Source of the DNA: a virus
Length of the DNA: 56,277 nucleotides
Reading direction: 5' to 3' (one strand)
Virus record (IMG/VR): IMGVR_UViG_3300036045_000012
Location: 1-56,277 of that record
Made by a program: the position numbers and the translations under genes. Below are positions 31,686 through 39,073 of the stretch, one piece after another. Numbering within the stretch: the stretch's first letter is position 1; every line of letters starts with the position of its first letter. The notes beneath the pieces were generated by a model. That model was not told the DNA's origin. It saw nothing but the letters and a program-made list of their open reading frames with translations, and made no database searches.

Positions 31686-31958
31686 ATGACTACGATTCTG
31701 TCAACGCCGAAGGACTTCCGAGAGGTCATCGACCTCTGGGGAAAGCGCAGCGCTTTGGGCCGGGAAATTCGGGCCCCGCGCGGCACTGTTCAGCAGTGGC
31801 ACACACGCAACTCCATCCCGCCGATCTGGATTCCGAAAGTGGCTGCGGCCGCAAAAATTCGCGGCTTACCCGTGCGCGAAGACGATCTGTGGATTCTGGC
31901 AAACCAGGTGCACGGGCATACAGACAGTTCTAGCGATAGTGAGAGCGCTGACAGATGA
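31686..31958 (+). CDS. Cro-like regulator
   Basis: 90 aa. DFREVIDLWGKRSALGREI then RGTVQQWHTRNSIPPIWIPK matches small Cro/YdaS-like DNA-binding proteins of phages. It is the first rightward gene, divergent from the repressor, with an operator overlapping its promoter zone. No Shine-Dalgarno is seen before the ATG, so it may be leaderless. Confidence 0.85.
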   Translation: MTTILSTPKDFREVIDLWGKRSALGREIRAPRGTVQQWHTRNSIPPIWIPKVAAAAKIRGLPVREDDLWILANQVHGHTDSSSDSESADR

Positions 31959-31960
31959 CG

Positions 31961-32170
31961 TTACATCCTCCGCTTCTCCGGAAACGGCACCACGGCCGCA
32001 TAGGTGGTGAGCGCCTTCAGCGCGCGGCTCACCGTTTTTCCCGAGAGTTCCAGCGGCACCGCATATTTCCGGATCTTGCCGCCGGCGGTGATGGTGAGAC
32101 GAAGAAGACCGCCGCGGACCACGACCTCTTCAACGGTCTCGACAAGTCGGTAGCCTGTGTCGTGCTTCAT
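31961..32170 (-). CDS. small basic protein
   Basis: 69 aa from the ATG at 32170 (GAGAGGTG upstream). Beta-rich text TVEEVVVRGGLLRLTITAGG then a helix (SRALKALTTYAAVV). Convergent with the Cro-like gene, their stops 2 bases apart. Function unknown; possibly a regulator. Confidence 0.6.
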   Translation of the reverse strand: MKHDTGYRLVETVEEVVVRGGLLRLTITAGGKIRKYAVPLELSGKTVSRALKALTTYAAVVPFPEKRRM

Positions 32171-32382
32171 TACGCGCACCTCTCTGCGTCCCGTACGGAG
32201 ACAGTAGGCGCCCCACGATGGGCGCATCAAGGCGCAAGGTTGCGCCGCCGCGAGTATTACAGAAACGTGATGACCGACACCTCGTAGCCGCACGGCGCAC
32301 GTCCGCCCGACGACAAGGCGAACGGGGCCGCGTCGGGGTTTCTCCAAGGGGCAAATCGGGCTGATGGAATGGAGGCGCGGGG

Positions 32383-32955
32383 ATGCGCTCTACGAACTTT
32401 CGCGTGCTTGAGGCCGCAGACATTGCGGCGTTGCCGGAAGGCATGCGGCTGGCGCTGGAGGCGTTCGCGCTCGGCGCAGCGCCGGAGCCGCTGCGAGACA
32501 GCGCGGTGGTCATCGCGTTCAGTCATGGCAACCAAAAGCCCGAAGTTTCCGAGGCCGTTCGTCTGGTCGCCGAAGAAGGGATGAGCCCGAAAGAGGCGGC
32601 GCAGAAAGCGGGGGTCCGGCCCAACACGCTTCACCAACGACTGCGCGGAATGCAGAGACGCGCCGCCATCCCGCCGGGGATCTACGACGCCGCCGCGCAT
32701 AGCGCGCGCCTCTCTGCCGCCAAGCGCAAGCCCGACTCGGATCGGGCCGTGGCGAAACCCCCTGTGAAGCCCGCGAAGGAAACGCCGCCGGCGCCGCGCG
32801 CCGCGCCCGAACCCGCGCCTTCCGTCGGCGATCTGACCTTCGCCCGCGATCTCATCGCCATGACGAAAATCCCCGATCGCAAGATCGCCCGCATGTGTCG
32901 CCTCACGGAAGCCGAAGTCACGGCCATGCGCGCAACCGTCGTGGCGCACTCATGA
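32383..32955 (+). CDS. HTH protein with Pro-rich linker
   Basis: 190 aa, GGAGG upstream. An HTH at ~65-95 (SPKEAAQKAGVRPNTLHQRL), then a Lys/Pro/Ala linker, then a second short HTH-like unit (PDRKIARMCRLTEAEVTAM). First gene of the second rightward transcript; likely transcriptional or replication regulator. Confidence 0.7.
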   Translation: MRSTNFRVLEAADIAALPEGMRLALEAFALGAAPEPLRDSAVVIAFSHGNQKPEVSEAVRLVAEEGMSPKEAAQKAGVRPNTLHQRLRGMQRRAAIPPGIYDAAAHSARLSAAKRKPDSDRAVAKPPVKPAKETPPAPRAAPEPAPSVGDLTFARDLIAMTKIPDRKIARMCRLTEAEVTAMRATVVAHS

Positions 32956-33155
32956 TGCGCCTCCTTTCCGGCCTTCTCTCCATCCTCGCCATGGCGGGGG
33001 TGGCGACCGCGTTCAAGGCGGCTGAACTCCTGTCCCGCAAGAACGCCACCGTCCTCGACGCCGCGACCTTCTTCGGCGCGGTGGTGATCGCCCTGCTTGT
33101 CGGCGCGCTCGTCTGGGAGGCGAGCCGCGTCTTCGCCCCGGAGAAACGCACATGA
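32952..33155 (+). CDS. small two-TM protein
   Basis: 67 aa starting in an ATGATG overlap. Two hydrophobic helices (LSGLLSILAMAGVATAF; TFFGAVVIALLVGALVW). Function unknown. Confidence 0.65.
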   Translation: MMRLLSGLLSILAMAGVATAFKAAELLSRKNATVLDAATFFGAVVIALLVGALVWEASRVFAPEKRT

Positions 33156-33373
33156 TGGAAGCCCTCGCCGAAGACGAGCTGGAATGGGTTCGCGAGCGCT
33201 TCGCCGACGGCGAAAGCCTGCACGACATTCACGCCAGCCTCGTCGCAGATCATCCAGGACTGGCGCTCGTGACCGTCGCGAAAGCTGTCGGGAAGGCGGA
33301 GAAAAACGGCCGCATCCTGTCGTTTTCCCGCAAGCCCTGGGACCCTGCAAGGCACGGGAAGGGCGTCTCATGA
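33152..33373 (+). CDS. small HTH-like hypothetical
   Basis: 73 aa, ATGATG overlap. Helical text LEWVRERFADGESLHDIHAS and LVTVAKAVGKAEKNG suggests an HTH-like fold. Function unknown. Confidence 0.65.
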   Translation: MMEALAEDELEWVRERFADGESLHDIHASLVADHPGLALVTVAKAVGKAEKNGRILSFSRKPWDPARHGKGVS

Positions 33374-33450
33374 AGCTCGCCCTGCGCGCCGCGATCTTTT
33401 CCCTCGGCGCCGTGACGGCGCTCATCCTCTGGCTGCTCTGGCCATGGTGA
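33370..33450 (+). CDS. 26-aa single-TM micropeptide
   Basis: ATG overlaps the previous stop (ATGA). KLALRAAIFSLGAVTALILW is one TM helix with basic N-end. The next gene starts inside it, so it is coupled on both sides. Confidence 0.5.
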   Translation: MKLALRAAIFSLGAVTALILWLLWPW

Positions 33451-33575
33451 AAGCCTTCAAACCCAAGCGCGGCAAACGCCCCGCAGCCCGCGTCGCCGAT
33501 CGCGTCACAGGAAAAGAGGCGAGGGGCCTCGCAAGGAAAATCGCTGCGGCGATCAAGAAGGAGAAGAAGACGTGA
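33444..33575 (+). CDS. 43-aa Lys/Arg-rich protein
   Basis: ATG at 33444 within the previous gene's last codons; stop overlaps the next GTG start (GTGA). Text MVKAFKPKRGKRPAARVADR and an end in KKEKKT suggest nucleic-acid binding. Function unknown. Confidence 0.6.
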   Translation: MVKAFKPKRGKRPAARVADRVTGKEARGLARKIAAAIKKEKKT

Positions 33576-33913
33576 CCGTCCACGAGTTTCCCAAAAAGCC
33601 GGACGAACCGCCGCCGCTACTCGTCGGCCCGTTCGAGGAGTATCGCGTAGTCATCGACGGACGACGAATCCCAAAGCTCACCGGGCGTAAAGACTCGGAT
33701 GGCCGCGTTCATCTCACCGTCGATCACCGCTTTGGCGCAGAATTTCCTAACGAGGAAACGGCACATCAAGCGGCGTGGCTGATCGCGCAAGCAATGGCTA
33801 TTGGCGCCGGATATCCGCACCTCGGAGCAGAAACGAAGGAGCAACCCTTCGCGCCGCTCTGCGTGCGTCTCAGCTCCGTCGAAACGGAAAGCCCGCAACC
33901 CTCTTCCACCTGA
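33572..33913 (+). CDS. hypothetical early protein (GTG start)
   Basis: 113 aa, GTGA coupling. Contains FEEYRVVIDGRRIPKLTGR and AAWLIAQAMAIGAGYPHLG, a text typical of phage early conserved hypotheticals. Function unknown. Confidence 0.75.
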   Translation: MTVHEFPKKPDEPPPLLVGPFEEYRVVIDGRRIPKLTGRKDSDGRVHLTVDHRFGAEFPNEETAHQAAWLIAQAMAIGAGYPHLGAETKEQPFAPLCVRLSSVETESPQPSST

Positions 33914-33925
33914 CCCCAAAACAAA

Positions 33926-33959
33926 AGCGCCGCCCGGTCTTCGACCCCCGGACGGCGCT
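33926..33959. promoter_or_regulatory. hairpin before the initiator gene
   Basis: 12-bp arms with one mismatch (AGCGCCGCCCGG / CCGGACGGCGCT), 10-base loop, no T run. It lies 23 bases before the TTG start of the replication initiator and could tune its expression. Confidence 0.55.
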
Positions 33960-33982
33960 CGAACTCACAAAGGAGAACGTAC

Positions 33983-34954
33983 TTGAACGCCACCCATATA
34001 CGCGCTTCGGCGCGCCCGCACAAGATGCGGGATTCAATCACAGGCGATCCACAGCAGGACGGTTCGGGAAAGCCGCGTTCCGAAGAGCGACCCTATCCTG
34101 ACGGGATGCAACAAGCCGAGTTCATCCGCGCCGCGACGATCCTGTTCGCGGCGATGCCCGATCGCCGCCTCTCCCATCTTGACCGCACGATCCTGGGATT
34201 GCTTCTCCGCACGGAGGGGCCGCCGCTGCGCCGTGCGGACATCGCCGAGATCGCCGACTGTCACCCGAACAGCGTTTCGCGGTCGGCGAAGAAGCTCGCC
34301 GATCTCGGCTATCTGGCGCGCGAAACCCGCCGCGAGGAAGGCAACCGGCCGACCCGCTACGCTCTCCCGGAGGTTACAACCCCTTGTAACCCGGAGGTTA
34401 CGAGCAACACCGGTGTTACAAGCCTTGTAACCGCTGAGATACGACCCAACCGGGAGGTCGTAACCGGCGACAGGGACACAATATCTAGTCGTAACCCGGA
34501 GGTTACAAGCCTTGTAACTTCGTCCCCCCACACCCCCCTTAATAATACAAACTCCAATCTTGGAGATTCATCCTCCACCACCGAGCTTGAATTGACAGGG
34601 GGTGTGGGGGACGGGCCGGATCGCGCGCCGCGCAAGAAGCGCGAAAACCGCAAGCGGGAAGCCGTCTACGTCGCGACCGAGGCGGGCTTTCCCGTCGAGC
34701 CCTCCGCGCTCTGGTGCGAGATGGCCGCCGCCGCCGGGATGATCAACGGGACCGTGACCCACGAATGGTCGCGCTACCGCAATTGGCATCTCGACCACGG
34801 CAAGTCCGTCATCTCGCCGCGCGTGTCGATCGGCAACTGGCTGACACGTTGGGCGCAGGGCGGCGCGCAGCAGCACCACGAGCTGAAGTCGCGCACGTTC
34901 ATCGACGCGCAAGGCCGCCGCTGCCGCAACGCGAAACACAACCCGATCTACTGA
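33983..34954 (+). CDS. replication initiator, lambda O-like organisation
   Basis: 323 aa from a TTG at 33983 with AAGGAG 8 nt upstream. Residues ~45-130 form a winged-helix (LSHLDRTILGLLLRTEGPPL, IAEIADCHPNSVSRSAKKLA). The middle (~131-180) encodes PEVTS-like repeats because the DNA carries iterons. The C-terminus (HEWSRYRNWHLDHGKSVISP, IGNWLTRWAQGG) resembles phage replication proteins that recruit helicase. A primase-helicase follows directly. Confidence 0.8.
   Translation: MNATHIRASARPHKMRDSITGDPQQDGSGKPRSEERPYPDGMQQAEFIRAATILFAAMPDRRLSHLDRTILGLLLRTEGPPLRRADIAEIADCHPNSVSRSAKKLADLGYLARETRREEGNRPTRYALPEVTTPCNPEVTSNTGVTSLVTAEIRPNREVVTGDRDTISSRNPEVTSLVTSSPHTPLNNTNSNLGDSSSTTELELTGGVGDGPDRAPRKKRENRKREAVYVATEAGFPVEPSALWCEMAAAAGMINGTVTHEWSRYRNWHLDHGKSVISPRVSIGNWLTRWAQGGAQQHHELKSRTFIDAQGRRCRNAKHNPIY
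34373..34518. other. putative replication origin: iterons inside the initiator gene
   Basis: Three inverted repeats GTTACAA-N3/4-TTGTAAC at 34373-34390, 34415-34431 and 34502-34518; the last two are the identical 17-mer GTTACAAGCCTTGTAAC. Extra half-sites (GGAGGTTAC at 34393, GTCGTAACC at 34458, GTCGTAACCC at 34488) share the CCGGAGGTTAC context. An AT-rich tract (AATAATACAAACTCCAAT) follows at 34540. This mirrors lambda ori inside gene O. Confidence 0.75.
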
Positions 34955-34963
34955 TGGGGCCCC

Positions 34964-35317
34964 ATGTCCACGCTCCGCGAACTGGGCATCTCGCCGCGCG
35001 GCTCCGGCCGCCGCTGGACGCAGACCTGCCCGCAGTGCTCGCACACCCGCAAGAAATCCACGGACCCGTGTCTCAGCGTGGTGAGCGGGCCTGCAACCCT
35101 CAGCGACGGGCAGGCGCTCGACGCGGGTTTCGCCGTCTATCGCTGCCATCACTGCGGCTGGCGGGGCATCGCCGATGACCGCGACGCCGATCAACGCGAA
35201 CGCGACCGGAAGTCTTTCGGCGCGCGCAAGGGACTGGCTCGCGGGAAGGGCGCTGGACGCGGACCTGTGCGAACAGCTCGGGATCGCAAGCCGCCCCGCT
35301 CGCGATGGGAAATCTGA
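34964..35317 (+). CDS. primase zinc-binding domain protein
   Basis: 117 aa. CPQCSHTRKKSTDPC ... YRCHHCGWRG is the four-Cys zinc ribbon of T7 gp4-type primases. Beyond residue ~70 the text is Arg/Lys-rich and overlaps the primase-helicase gene in another frame, so the useful domain ends about where that gene starts. It probably acts in trans with the Toprim-helicase, or is joined to it by frameshifting. Confidence 0.8.
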   Translation: MSTLRELGISPRGSGRRWTQTCPQCSHTRKKSTDPCLSVVSGPATLSDGQALDAGFAVYRCHHCGWRGIADDRDADQRERDRKSFGARKGLARGKGAGRGPVRTARDRKPPRSRWEI

Positions 35318-36740
35318 CGTGCTGATTTTCCCGTTCGAGCGGGAAGGGCGCATCGTCAACCGCAAGTACCGCGACACCGCCGGCAAGAAGTTTGCGCAGG
35401 ACAAGGGCGGCGAGCAAATCTTGTGGCGCCATGACGTGATTGCAGACGAGGGACTCGCCTCCGAACCGCTCGTCATCACCGAAGGCGAACTCGACGCGGT
35501 GGTGGCGGTCCAGGCGGGCTACTGGCGCACTGTGGCGTTCGCCGCCGGCGCGCCGGAGAAGCCCACAGAGGAGGGCAAGGACAGCGCGAAGTACGCTTGT
35601 CTCGACGCCGCCCGCGAGGCGCTCGACGGGGCGACCGAGATCATTCTCGCCGTCGACGGGGACCAGGCAGGCGTTGCGCTGCTGACGGACCTGCAGGCCC
35701 GGCTTGGCCCGGCGCGCTGCAAGTTCGTGACCTATCCGCGGGGCTGCAAGGATCTGAACGACGTGCTCCTCGCGCAGGGCATCGAGGGCGTGAGGAATTG
35801 CCTTGCGGGCGCAAAGTGGGTGCGTGCGCGCGGCGTGTTCAGGCTCTCCGAACTTCCGCCGCTCCCGCCGCTGAAAATCTGGAAGCCCGATCTCCACAAG
35901 GCGTCCGGCCTTGACGACCTCCTCACAATCTGTCCGGGGCAGGTGAGCGTCTGGACGGGCTATGCCGGGGAGGGAAAATCCACGCTCCTCAACGCCGCCA
36001 CATGGTCGATCGCCAGGCGGGAGGACTTCGCGCTCGCCGTGGGCACGTTCGAGGCGACGCCGCAGCGCGAGTACCTGAACGACGCGATCGCCTTCCTGGC
36101 GGGCAAGCCGCTCGATCTCGTCACCGAGGAAGAGCGCGAGCGCGCGACGCAATGGGTGGAGGATCACTGCATCTTCCTCAACGGCGACGGCTACGGAAAG
36201 CCCGGTTCAGAGGAATGGATCGACCAGACCTTCGACTGGTTCATCGACAGCGCCCGCGCAGCCATCGTCCGCTATGGCGCGCGCATCGCGATCCTCGACC
36301 CGTGGAGCCAGATCGACCACGACTACGACAGCCGGGAACGGGAAGACCTCTATGTCCGGCGCACGCTGAAACGGGCGAAGATGTTCGCGCGGTCCTTTGA
36401 CGTGCATCTCGCCATCGTCGCGCACCCGAAGAACCCGATTCGTAACCGCGACGGCTCCTACGACGTGCCGGACGGTTACAGCGTTTCCGGCGGCGCCCAC
36501 TGGAAGAACGCCCCGGACTTCGGCGTCACCGCGTTCCGCGACCCGCCCATGATCGAAATCGACGGCGAATACGAGCGCGACCCGAACTCCTCGCGCACGC
36601 TCATCCGCGTCTGGAAGAAGAAGAACCACCGCCTCATGGGCAAGCCCGGCGAGTGCTACGTCCAGCTCGACTGCAACACCGGGCGCTACCACTCCGCAGA
36701 GACCTTCGAGCGCACGAACACGAAGGGAAGGGGCGGCTGA
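35175..36740 (+). CDS. Toprim-DnaB primase-helicase
   Basis: 521 aa. Toprim motifs EGELDAVVA (~102) and DGDQAG (~160); RecA-like helicase with Walker A GYAGEGKSTLL (~262), Walker B ILDPWSQID (~372), and a SGGAHW segment near 435. It matches T7 gp4-like primase-helicases except that the zinc-binding N-terminus is encoded separately by the overlapping upstream frame. It unwinds and primes phage DNA with the initiator at the nearby ori. Confidence 0.93.
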   Translation: MTATPINANATGSLSARARDWLAGRALDADLCEQLGIASRPARDGKSDVLIFPFEREGRIVNRKYRDTAGKKFAQDKGGEQILWRHDVIADEGLASEPLVITEGELDAVVAVQAGYWRTVAFAAGAPEKPTEEGKDSAKYACLDAAREALDGATEIILAVDGDQAGVALLTDLQARLGPARCKFVTYPRGCKDLNDVLLAQGIEGVRNCLAGAKWVRARGVFRLSELPPLPPLKIWKPDLHKASGLDDLLTICPGQVSVWTGYAGEGKSTLLNAATWSIARREDFALAVGTFEATPQREYLNDAIAFLAGKPLDLVTEEERERATQWVEDHCIFLNGDGYGKPGSEEWIDQTFDWFIDSARAAIVRYGARIAILDPWSQIDHDYDSREREDLYVRRTLKRAKMFARSFDVHLAIVAHPKNPIRNRDGSYDVPDGYSVSGGAHWKNAPDFGVTAFRDPPMIEIDGEYERDPNSSRTLIRVWKKKNHRLMGKPGECYVQLDCNTGRYHSAETFERTNTKGRGG

Positions 36741-36913
36741 TGAGCGAGCGCCTTCGCCGCCTTCTCGACGAGACCGTCGAGGCCGCCGAAGAGGCGCGCA
36801 ACCCCAACGAGCGTGAACGCTTGCGTGACGCCGCCGCACGCATCGCTGAAGCGCTCACGATTTCCGAAGGCTGGACCGACGGCGAAGACGACCGCTGGCT
36901 TTCGCCACACTGA
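36740..36913 (+). CDS. 57-aa hypothetical
   Basis: ATG at 36740 in a TGATG overlap with the helicase stop. Helical charged text (RLRRLLDETVEAAEEARNPN). Function unknown. Confidence 0.65.
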   Translation: MSERLRRLLDETVEAAEEARNPNERERLRDAAARIAEALTISEGWTDGEDDRWLSPH

Positions 36914-36927
36914 GAGGAGCAAGCCGC

Positions 36928-37323
36928 ATGACCCCCCACGCCTCAAAGCGCGCCCTCACCCGGTACGGCATGGAAATGACGATCGCGGATCTTCAAGCGC
37001 TTGCGGACGCCTGCAGGGAAGGGCGGGGCAAACGTCTGCAACGAAACAACGACGCTGACATCTGGGCCGTCTATTGGGAGCGCGCCGACCGCACCGTTCC
37101 CGTGGTCTATCACCGCAAGGCTGGGCGCGTGATCACGGTTCTCCCGAAGCGCCACCTAAACGGCCGGCGCTACCACGAACCCGACACCGACTGGGTAGAC
37201 GTCGCAGAAGACGACGCCTTCAACGCCGAAGCTCTGACAGACGTTCACTTCGATGTTCTGCGTGGAGAAGTCCCCAATGAAGTGATGGCGGTGAAATTGC
37301 GGGAAGCGGGAGTAGTGCGGTGA
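36928..37323 (+). CDS. hypothetical protein
   Basis: 131 aa, GAGGAG upstream. A helical N-terminus (IADLQALADACREGRGKRLQ), then a beta-rich part (VPVVYHRKAGRVITVLPK) reminiscent of small toxin/nuclease folds, but without firm identification. Last gene of the early rightward operon. Confidence 0.65.
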   Translation: MTPHASKRALTRYGMEMTIADLQALADACREGRGKRLQRNNDADIWAVYWERADRTVPVVYHRKAGRVITVLPKRHLNGRRYHEPDTDWVDVAEDDAFNAEALTDVHFDVLRGEVPNEVMAVKLREAGVVR

Positions 37324-37366
37324 ACGCAGGCTTCCGTTAACCATGACCGTCGTCTAGATTCCATGC

Positions 37367-38164
37367 ATGAGCACCTGGGCGATTTCGCAGAACCATCCGT
37401 TTTCCCAAGACCCGCGTTTCGCCGATGACGTGCGGTTCGCTTGGCGCAGTCTGATGATGTTGTGCGCGCAATTCGGCGTCGATCCTTTCCTCGCCGCAGG
37501 ACGTCGCCGCAAGGACGACGCCATCAAGGTTCGCAAGCTCTGGTTCAATCTCACCCGCCCCTTCATCACGGGCACGATGCTGTCGAAGATCACGGGCTTC
37601 AACCGCTCGACGATCGAGGACGACACCGCGGAGGTCGAGCGCTGGCGGCGCGCGAACCCCAATATCGACGAGGCTCTCGACAAGCTCACCGACCAGATGG
37701 AGTCCGCGCGCTCCGTGATCGAGACGGCGGACGACGTGCTCTTCTGGATCGAGAGGGAACGCGAATACGAGCGTGCGCCCGACGCGCGGCCGGCGCCGCT
37801 TCTTGAGGCCGCCGCAAAGCCGCAGGCAGCCCACCCCTACGTGTCCATAATCGCGAAATACGCCCCTCTGACCCGCATCCTCGGACCCATCGCCAGTGGC
37901 AAGGAACGCCCCGAAGGCGCAATGGCGTGGGCCTCAGTCGCCGATTCCGTCGGCGCCGAGATCATCCATCTGGACTGGGCGGGCCACCGCGATCTTCTTC
38001 GCGATGCGCTCCCGCACGCAGAAGAAGCGTTGCGCCGCGCCGGCAAGCGCGTTTCGATGGCGATCGACGTGACCCATCCCACGCTCAAGATGAAGTATCG
38101 GGGCCTCATCACCATCGGCTCTTCGCTTGGAAACGTGCGCGGGGCGGGGAGCACCACGCGCTAA
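37367..38164 (+). CDS. hypothetical regulator-like protein before the late operon
   Basis: 265 aa. An HTH-like segment (TGTMLSKITGFNRSTIEDDT, ~65-85) is followed by helical linkers and a conserved-looking C-terminal half (VSIIAKYAPLTRILGPIASG). Its position between early and late genes would suit a late-gene regulator; inference only. Confidence 0.6.
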   Translation: MSTWAISQNHPFSQDPRFADDVRFAWRSLMMLCAQFGVDPFLAAGRRRKDDAIKVRKLWFNLTRPFITGTMLSKITGFNRSTIEDDTAEVERWRRANPNIDEALDKLTDQMESARSVIETADDVLFWIEREREYERAPDARPAPLLEAAAKPQAAHPYVSIIAKYAPLTRILGPIASGKERPEGAMAWASVADSVGAEIIHLDWAGHRDLLRDALPHAEEALRRAGKRVSMAIDVTHPTLKMKYRGLITIGSSLGNVRGAGSTTR

Positions 38165-38200
38165 CGCCACACGCAGGCCCGACGCCGCCATACTTATCCC

Positions 38201-38545
38201 ATGGCGACAAACATCCAGGCTCTCGAACGCGGTGGCTACAGCGCATACGGACAGGCATGGACCGACGACCGCTGCCGCATCGTCTATCTCCAGACCGAAG
38301 AGGATGAGGCGCACCCGATTACGGTGACGTTTCCCTCTGCGATTTCCACCGTCACAGAAGCGGAAGGCGGTGCGATGTCCTCGACGCCAGCCATCTCCGA
38401 GTCGTCCTTCACCGCCACGCTCACCGGTCTCTCTGACGGCTATCGTCTCGAATATCTCGTGACGCTCACAAGCGGGGAGGCTCGCCGCCTCCGCATCATG
38501 GGAGCCCCGAGATACGACGTGGAAAGTAGGGACTACGCGGGATGA
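38201..38545 (+). CDS. hypothetical protein upstream of terS
   Basis: 114 aa, beta-rich (CRIVYLQTEEDEAHPITVTF, YRLEYLVTLTSGEARRLRIM). Possibly a small virion or head-assembly component from its position. Not recognised. Confidence 0.6.
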   Translation: MATNIQALERGGYSAYGQAWTDDRCRIVYLQTEEDEAHPITVTFPSAISTVTEAEGGAMSSTPAISESSFTATLTGLSDGYRLEYLVTLTSGEARRLRIMGAPRYDVESRDYAG

Positions 38546-38560
38546 TAACCCCGCGCCTTT

Positions 38561-38607
38561 GAATTCGCTGCGTATCCTTGCCGAATTCAAACGGACGGAA
38601 TTCAAAC
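38561..38607. repeat. GAATTC repeats before terS (possible pac/cos region)
   Basis: GAATTC at 38561, 38583 and 38598; the last two belong to the direct repeat GAATTCAAAC spaced 15 bp. They end one base before the terS ATG. Iterated sites near terS are common recognition sequences for the small terminase. Confidence 0.5.
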
Positions 38608-38608
38608 C

Positions 38609-39073
38609 ATGGCGAGAGGCGGAGCCCGGCCAGGAGCAGGACGAAAACCCAAAGGCGTTGCGCCAAAGCGCAAACCGCCGAAGCGCAAGTTCGTTCCGAG
38701 CGAGACGCCGAAGCCTGCGCCTCAGAGCCGGACCCAGAGCGGCACTTTCACGACCGGCGCTTCGGCAAACCCCGGAGGACGCCCCAAAGGCTTCTCCGAT
38801 CTTCGCAAGGCCGCGCGGGAATACACCAACGACGCACTCGACACGCTCGTCATGTGGATGCGGAGCGACAACGCCAAGGCTGCGGTGTCTGCGGCGAACG
38901 CCATTCTCGACCGTGGCTGGGGCAAGCCGCAGCAGAACATCAGCGCGACCATCCGAGACATGCGGGCGATGACCGATGCAGAACTCTATGGCTTCCTTGC
39001 CGGAGACGATGAGCAGGGCGGGCGCGGCGAGGGAACTGCTCCGGCGCCGGGCGATACGGGCCTCCCCAATTGA
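38609..39073 (+). CDS. terS: terminase small subunit (DUF5681-like)
   Basis: 154 aa. It starts RGGARPGAGRKPKG with a basic Lys/Arg/Pro arm; the core NPGGRPKGFSDLRKAAREYT with ILDRGWGKPQ is the DUF5681-type small terminase. It recognises the packaging site. Its 3' end overlaps the terL start region. Confidence 0.8.
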   Translation: MARGGARPGAGRKPKGVAPKRKPPKRKFVPSETPKPAPQSRTQSGTFTTGASANPGGRPKGFSDLRKAAREYTNDALDTLVMWMRSDNAKAAVSAANAILDRGWGKPQQNISATIRDMRAMTDAELYGFLAGDDEQGGRGEGTAPAPGDTGLPN

